In this document: piece by piece, positions 58,020-64,000 of the stretch
Position numbering within the stretch: the stretch's first letter is position 1
How the letters are laid out: each line of letters starts with the position of its first letter
Assembly (NCBI GenBank): GCA_022828595.1
Contig: JAKGHH010000002.1
Span: 46,263,897-46,327,896 of the forward strand
Direction: 5' to 3'
DNA length: 64,000 nt
Origin: Nelumbo lutea
Taxonomy: Eukaryota; Streptophyta; Magnoliopsida; Proteales; Nelumbonaceae
The notes under the pieces: model-generated
Database searches by the model: none
The model's input: only the letters and a program-made list of their open reading frames with translations
What the model was told of the DNA's origin: nothing
Made by a program: the position numbers and the translations under genes

Positions 58020-58310
58020 AGGCTAGGTATGCTATGTGGAGCAAAATGTTGGGCAAACGTGTATGCAGAGATGGCTGAGTGGAAAAACTAGAACAAATAG
58101 GGCCAAAAATGAAGTCATTCAAAGGAACCTAAAAGTGGCTCCAATAGGAGACAAAATGAGAGAAAGTAGACTTACAATGGCTGTCATGTGCATAAGACCA
58201 TTGACAACACCCATAAGAAGTGATCTGCTTCAAGTTGAATGGGCTAGAAGGGCTAGGGGTAGTAGACCAAAAAGGACATAGGTCCAAGTAGCAAGAAATG
58301 GTTTAAGCAC
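58020..58310 (+). mobile_element. LINE 3' remnant (C-terminal RT tail)
   Basis: ORF 58036-58281 reads GKTRTNRAKNEVIQRNLKVA, PIGDKMRESRL, RARGSRPKRT, the familiar tail found in a plant non-LTR reverse transcriptase family (pattern: GKTR-D-x-I-x-N-E-x-I, VAPI, RGRGRP). Confidence 0.8.
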
Positions 58311-58397
58311 TCATAATTTAACAATGGATCACATATAGTTAGGCTAATGCTTGAATGATGATGAGATCGGCAATAAGAATAAAAGATGTTGCATTAC

Positions 58398-58899
58398 CAG
58401 AATCATCATCCTTCAAAGACTCATCAATTGCAGGGCCACCAAAATCTTCCATATCTTCTTCTTCTTCAAGTTCCTCATAGCCTTCTACATATTCTATCTC
58501 TGGTTCCTGCTCATGTCAGCATAGGACATGATGGTATTCACATTATAGATCATGAATAGGAAAAACCAGAAGAAACTTGTGATGACCATACCTCCTCCTC
58601 TTCATCCATACTAGCAGCCTGTAGTCCTTCCATATCAAGAACTTTATTATATTCCTTAAGAGGATAGTTGTATATGTCACCATAAACTCCTTTCTTAAGA
58701 CGTTCTAACAATTCTTTCTCAATACTCTGCAAAAGATAAAACATTCTAGCAACAGCTGAAATGTAGATCAAACCAAGTAATGAACCACAATCACAAGGCA
58801 AAGATGATGACCTTATCCAACAGTGCAGCCTTTTCGGCCTTTTCCACTCTCCTAGCCTCTCTCTTTTTCTCCTTTCTTGGTGTTGTCATTATCTTTTCT
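58398..58899 (-). pseudogene. MAK16 gene fragment, three exons
   Basis: MAK16 is a nucleolar 60S (25S rRNA) assembly factor. Exons on the minus strand: 58899-58812 ([29 protein letters not shown]), 58726-58592 ([39 protein letters not shown]) and 58506-58398 (EPEIEYVEGYEELEEEEDME, DFGGPAIDESLKDDDSG). Splice sites are consensus (gtag, gcag, gcag; gtcatc, gtatgg, gtaatg) and no stop interrupts the 111 codons. The N-terminal ~170 residues expected of the family and the last exon are missing. A LINE tail lies on one side and unrelated repeat on the other, so this is a DNA-copied fragment, not a complete gene. Confidence 0.87.
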
Positions 58900-58983
58900 C
58901 TACAAAACAGAAAAGAATTAGCAGTCAAAGGGGTTAAGAAGGGGCAGGAGAAGTTTAGTTATAAAGAATGTTTAGAGAAATGA

Positions 58984-59500
58984 ACCAGGCATAGTCGGAT
59001 CGAACCGGAGGTCGAACCGTGATGACATGGCATATACATATATATACTACGGATCACATAAATATTATATATAATATATTTTACAACTTTTAATGTACTT
59101 AAATATTGTGGATGGATGGTAAGCTTCTTAATTTTTAAAGCAAATGACTAGGGTTCAAGCCTTTTAACTTGCATTTTCTTTAAAATACGTGCATAATAAT
59201 GTAATTTGTACAATAAAGTCATTAATTAGCATAAGTAAAGAGGTGGACTAGTGGTAATTAAGTAATCCATGAAAATAAGAGGTCCTTTGTTCAAATCTTG
59301 TTAACAACATTTTAAAATTTCACTTATGTATAGACCCAGGCTGTTTCATGAAACTGGGACTGGCTCACCAGCTTTCTGGTTAAACCTCGAGTTTTGAGCA
59401 AGTCCGATTTTTGGGGTGTGACCAAACTTGTCAGGGCCCTGGGTCATGGTTTAACCAATTCGACCGGGCGGTTCGGTCTGGTTTTCTAAACACTGGTTAT
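58984..59500. repeat. hAT-like or related repeat
   Basis: Has gatcgaaccggaggtcgaac at the left and gaccgggcggttcggtctgg at the right, like the ends of hAT-type MITEs, but longer and without a clear target duplication. Confidence 0.45.
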
Positions 59501-59954
59501 GCAACCACCACCACTTTTGATCTTTTGCTCAACCTTAGTTCAAAACCCTCATTAACGATGTGCTAAACCATATTGATAGCTAAGCACCCATGAATAATTA
59601 ACTTTCCCACCATTCAAAACCCTCATCTTGTATGAATGGTTTAAAATGTCTAAATATTTCCTAGTATTGCCACAAAATGTTTCCATTACATGAGTATCAA
59701 GTTATCAACATGAAATGCTGATTGTCTCTTGTCCTTGCTGCTTGTTAAGGTTTTCTCTTTTCACTTAATGAAATTGTCCTACTTATCATAAATTTATATT
59801 AAATGTAAAGTTCTCAATTTACTTGTACATAGAAATCATTCAAATAATTTGTGTTTATTCTTCAAACTCATGGTTTCTTTCAAACTTATCATTAATAGAA
59901 TAAGAAGAATTTTCATATGTAAATCAATCAATCAAAAAAATATATATCCATATG

Positions 59955-61025
59955 TGTTGAAGGCATTTTTTAATCCAAATAATATTTAAATAAATTAGAA
60001 CTCAAATAAGTGGTTGGCTAGTCTGCTAGCCAAATCATTAAAACTATAAAAAAGTATCCCGTATGGGAGTTCCCCCTCTTTAAGTGGGGAGTTCCCTCTC
60101 TTTAAGTGGGAGGGACAGGTGTCCTTCACCTAGGAGGGGGTAGTTACATAACTACCCCACTCCCTATTTAAGTTCCTTAAGGGGAAGCTAGAAACGGATA
60201 GAGAGACTCTTCACAAGGAAGGAAAAGTCTCACCAATACAGGTAGAAAAAAGAAAGTCTTCTCATATATATATATATCTGCTATGCATCCTTCTTCCTCT
60301 CTCTTTTATTTTCTCTTTTGAGAAAGGGAATAGAGGGAAATAAACCATCTACAACCAGGTGCCTCTACTTGGTTGATTATGGTTCCTCTTTCAAGGAAAA
60401 GTTGGGGATTAAACCATCTACGGTCTAATTCTCGAAGGCTGATTATGGTTCCCTTCAAATGAAAATGAAGAGTAGAGGGGAATAAACCATCTACAACCAG
60501 GTGCCTCTACTTGGTTGATTATGGTCCCTCTTTCAAGACAAAGTTAGGGATTAAACCATCTACAGTCTAATTCTCGAAAGCTGATTATGGTTCCCTTCAA
60601 ATGAAAATGAAGAGCAGAGGGATGAAAATTGTCTACAATCAAATATTCAATTTGGTTGACTACGGTTCCCTTTTGGTATGCAAAATTCCAACAATTAAGG
60701 CTATCTACAATCAGAATTTCATCTGATTGGTTACAATTTCTCATTTGTATTTTCTTTTTCTTTCTTCTCATTCTTGTACACTTGATGTAAAAGAAAAACA
60801 AATGAAAAGTTCTTTTTAAGTACCCAATTGTTCTTTTCTTTTGTTCTATGCATTCATTTCTCCAAGCTAGAATCAAAAGGTGTTCTCTACTTTCTTGTGG
60901 AGATGGAATTAAGGGAACAATCCATATGATTCCCTGAATGGGCCTTACCCAAGATAATAAAAACTCAATAACTTAATTGGGTGAATTATGTTGCATGAGA
61001 ATTTATTAAAATTTTCATACCAACA
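59955..61025. repeat. Solo LTR with perfect 5-bp target duplication
   Basis: TGTTGAAGG...CATACCAACA, ends TGTTG/CAACA, flanked by ATATG at 59950-59954 and 61026-61030. 1,071 bp; contains tandem subrepeats at 60338-60620. No internal retrotransposon sequence adjoins it, so it is a recombination relic. Confidence 0.9.
60338..60620. repeat. Tandem subrepeats inside the solo LTR (142-bp period)
   Basis: taaaccatctacaaccaggt occurs at 60341 and 60483. Between them a diverged half-unit (taaaccatctacggtctaat) makes a ~70-bp substructure; each unit contains caaccaggt...acttggttg, able to pair as a small hairpin. Confidence 0.85.
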
Positions 61026-61500
61026 ATATGCAAATTGTAACTTTTATATTAAATAAACATAACAAAATAATATTTATAAACAAAACATATGCAACTACTA
61101 TATAATAATTTTAAAACCGTAAAATTTATCCTAAGAGGGTGAAGAGGCCATATTTAAACATTGTAATGATGCCAAAAACATCTCTTTTTTTATCATTTAA
61201 TAACAATATACTATTCACAAGAGCATGTATTTTTAAAATTTAAAAAGCATATATATTAACAAATATTTTTATGGATTAATATTTAAACTATCAAACAATT
61301 TTGGGATTTTGCAAAAAAAATAATAGTTTTGCATATTGACAAAATTGGATACATTTGCAAAAAAATTGCAAATATAGTGAGCGGTAAGAAAATGTCTTTA
61401 TTGGAACCAAAATGCCCCTGATTTAAAGAGCATTCCATTTTTCTCTTCAACACTCTTTTCACTATTTGGTTCTGATTTCCAACTTCCAATGACGATGGAA

Positions 61501-61522
61501 CTCTCTCTCTCTCTCTCTCTCT
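61501..61522. repeat. (CT)n microsatellite
   Basis: 11 CT repeats. Confidence 0.95.
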
Positions 61523-61555
61523 GTGACAAAACCTAGATATCAGTAATGGTGGGAG

Positions 61556-61715
61556 GAAAGGGAGAGTAGTTTTGTCTTTTTCTCCAAACTATGATGATGA
61601 AAACCGTGTAAAGAGAGAAAAGAGTTTTGTCTTTCTCTCCAAACTATGATGGTGAGGATGGTGAGAAGAGGGAGAGTAGTTTCGTCTTTTTCTCAAGACT
61701 ATGATGATGAGGACA
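61556..61715. repeat. Minisatellite, three ~55-bp units
   Basis: tttgtctttttctccaaact followed by atgatgatga recurs three times with small changes. Confidence 0.8.
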
Positions 61716-61716
61716 G

Positions 61717-62145
61717 TCTTCTTGTTCGGACTTGCCTCGAGGGGTGTGGGACAAAGGCGACTCGTAGAATCAAGAATGCAATACGTTTTACATAACATTA
61801 GCTTCTTGAAATAATGCATTTGAGGAAAAAAAGAGATTGTGGGTTTTACATGCTTGAAAATGCATTATATGTTTGCTTTTATTTTTAAATTTTCATTTGA
61901 ATATGCTTTACATGTTATGTTTATGTATTTTAATTTTAGATAACAGTTTTTTTTAATTTAAGTTTATATTTTTTATTAACATTATGTTTAATATTTCTTT
62001 GCATTTTTTTTTTTAATTTTTGGCATTTTTTTGAATTTTCTAACTTTTTTTTGTTTTTTACCTTTTTTTTGTAATTTTTCGCCTTGCTTCAGAAAGGCAC
62101 ACGCCTCACCTTGCACCTCAAGCACAAATTGGCCCTTGTGCTTTT
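61717..62145 (+). repeat. Hairpin repeat family copy A4
   Basis: Matches the A2 right half: ttgttcggacttgcctcgag through gcccttgtgcttttaa. Inverted relative to A3. Confidence 0.75.
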
Positions 62146-64000
62146 AAGATTCCTACTTGATTAATGTTTTAGTATTTAGTTTTTGCTACAGAGAAGGGAG
62201 AGGCTTGTTAGTGGAGTCATAACTCATATCTGAGTTGCCTAGTAAAAACTTGCTCTGGTTATTTTGCTTTAAACCATAACCCAACTAAAAGCCAACAAGT
62301 TTAGCTGAGTACTGAGAAAAGATGAACTCTGTTAGAAGAGGAAAAAAAAACAAGTTAGAGAAACCAGGAGAGGAGAAATAAGGTATTATGAATAATTATC
62401 AAAAAAAAAAAGGTCTTATGAATACGATGAGAAGAGGGAGAGACGAGAGACCTAACAAAGCAAGAAGAAAAAAAGCCCAAAACATCTCGCACTGAGTACT
62501 TAAATAAGGTCTCATAGACCAGCCATGTACTAAAGGGTATTTTTGTCCAGAAAAGACCAAAACATCTCCTGCTTACTGTTTTTGCTATTAGTTTCAAAAC
62601 GTAACCAAAATTGTTAAATGACCAAACTTGATCATTTTTTTATGCAAAAAGCCCTAAAAATTTTACAATAAATCCACACAAAAAATTCTGATACTTCTGA
62701 CATATTTCTTATCTTTAAGTGGTAACCTTTCCAAATCCCAACAAAACCAACATTTTAAACCGTAATTGTATGCGCATTGCCATTTTTTCTTTCTCCATAA
62801 ACGAACTTTCAGCATCCAATAATATATCCTATCTTGCAAGATGGAACCCTTGCAAAGTCTTAACCTTAGATATGGTTGGATTGGAAGGGTCATAGTTTGT
62901 TTCAGATCTATAAACTCAAGTTCTTTATCACAACAGTTGCTGCATGTTTAATGTAGATGGTGTCTAATGTCAGACTCCAAACTAAAACCTGAAGTAACTA
63001 AATAAGCTTTCAAGTGGAACTAGGTCATTTTAACATATAATTTACAGGTCCAAATAATTTTGAAAACATGAAATGCAGATTACTTGTTAAAAATGGCATG
63101 GGATAATCTATATTAGCTAGCTATATAATCTTTCTCACCATCAACCATGTATGTAAATCAATACTTCATTAATATAAAAAATGACATATTTTACAATCTA
63201 AGTTTCTTCCATGATACTGTTAGACAGTTTTGTATGCCCTTAGCTTCAATCAAGATGATGTACTTTATGAGTTTATTGTAAATGAATAAAAGTGCATATT
63301 TGATTCATGTTCCCTTGGTATGTTTCTGTGTAATACCCTTAAACTGGACACATAATGAGACTCGTGTTACTTTAGAATGTTCACAGCCAGTGGGTTAGTC
63401 TGGGGAGACCTATCCTGACAAGGCTGACACTATGGTGCCACCAAGTCGGTTGGGGTGGCTTGTCTCAGCTGCCAGGGTGAGACCATAGGCACATACACTG
63501 TAGGATTTAATTGAATCTTTGAACTGTACCAGATTTCCAGTATTGCCCTGGACCTTGTAGATTGATAGGCAAAACTGAAAAGTTACACCCAACCCCTAGA
63601 CTCGATTATGATACTGCACTAGGTGTCGGATTAGGTTGTCTTTGATATACCATTCAGTGAGATCCTTAGTGGGGGTCAAAACCTGGGTATATTGGGACAG
63701 TCTGAGAATTCATCTGAGTGAGTGATCATAGTGACAGGATCAACCCCTTTGTCAGACAAAGGTAATGATCGGGGATGCACTCTCACTAATGGAAACCAAG
63801 ACTGCCGGTAGCCGATTTCAATCATTGAAATTTAATTTGCAAAACATATTTTATATGAGAAATAAAAATATATATATTATGGTTTCTAAAAGATTTGCAA
63901 AAGGTTTTAATTCCCGGGATCCATAGAAGTAGAGAGTGCAACACTGTTCCTTGCAGCCGAGGGAGAGGTCCTCTCTTGTCGGGCAGTGTATGATCATTAT
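62146..64000. other. Unassigned sequence to window end
   Basis: No gene, RNA or clear repeat seen. The block 63340-64000 is less AT-rich than its surroundings and could be part of an LTR element extending past the window. Confidence 0.4.

Noticed and set aside
1..64000. tRNA, rRNA, CRISPR array or bacterial-type operon
   Set aside because: None recognised; sequence is plant nuclear DNA with spliceosomal introns.

Overview
This is nuclear DNA of a flowering plant: AT-rich, intron-rich and packed with plant-type transposable elements (L1-type LINEs, Ty3/Gypsy and Ty1/Copia LTR elements, hAT, CACTA, Tourist-like MITEs). The species cannot be fixed from the sequence; the coding exons look eudicot-like and the long TE-filled introns suggest a woody or early-diverging lineage (inference, weak).

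Region 1 (1-26.65 kb) holds the one convincing host gene: a plus-strand NEMF/Tae2/Rqc2-type ribosome quality control factor (plant EMB1441-like). Thirteen exons (238-26429) join without a frame break into 1,109 codons plus a stop. Only the first coding exon (about 35 residues in relatives) lies left of the window. All 12 introns obey GT-AG. Intron 3 (10.6 kb) contains a minus-strand LINE with a complete Gypsy element nested in it (5-bp target duplication TGGAG on both sides), plus LINE remnants. Intron 8 (6.6 kb) contains a long-armed hairpin repeat and several LINE remnants. Intron 12 holds a second copy of the hairpin family.

Region 2 (26.7-37 kb), just downstream, has a foldback repeat, a Tourist-like MITE and a decayed minus-strand Copia element with both LTRs (27460-36952). 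Its leader was invaded by a CACTA-type end carrying a calmodulin-like first exon and by a solo LTR.

Region 3 (37-46.4 kb) is mainly a decayed hAT transposase gene (minus strand, about 38.6-42.5 kb) followed by unrecognised DNA.

Region 4 (46.4-52.2 kb) contains a truncated Copia fragment and a segmental duplication. Each copy carries the same two exons of a UTP7/WDR46-like small-subunit processome gene, followed by two tandem ~460-bp units.

Region 5 (52.2-64 kb) is a MITE cluster. Four ~290-bp elements with 8-bp target duplications share their ends with the hAT terminus at 42.5 kb. It also holds a MAK16 gene fragment (three exons, minus strand), a solo LTR with internal tandem repeats (perfect ATATG duplication), an inverted pair of the hairpin family, and unassigned sequence to the end.

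Apart from the RQC gene, nothing in the window looks like an intact gene. Three captured or duplicated host-gene fragments (calmodulin, UTP7, MAK16) keep their splice junctions, so they were copied as DNA, not through mRNA. No tRNA, rRNA or CRISPR was recognised.
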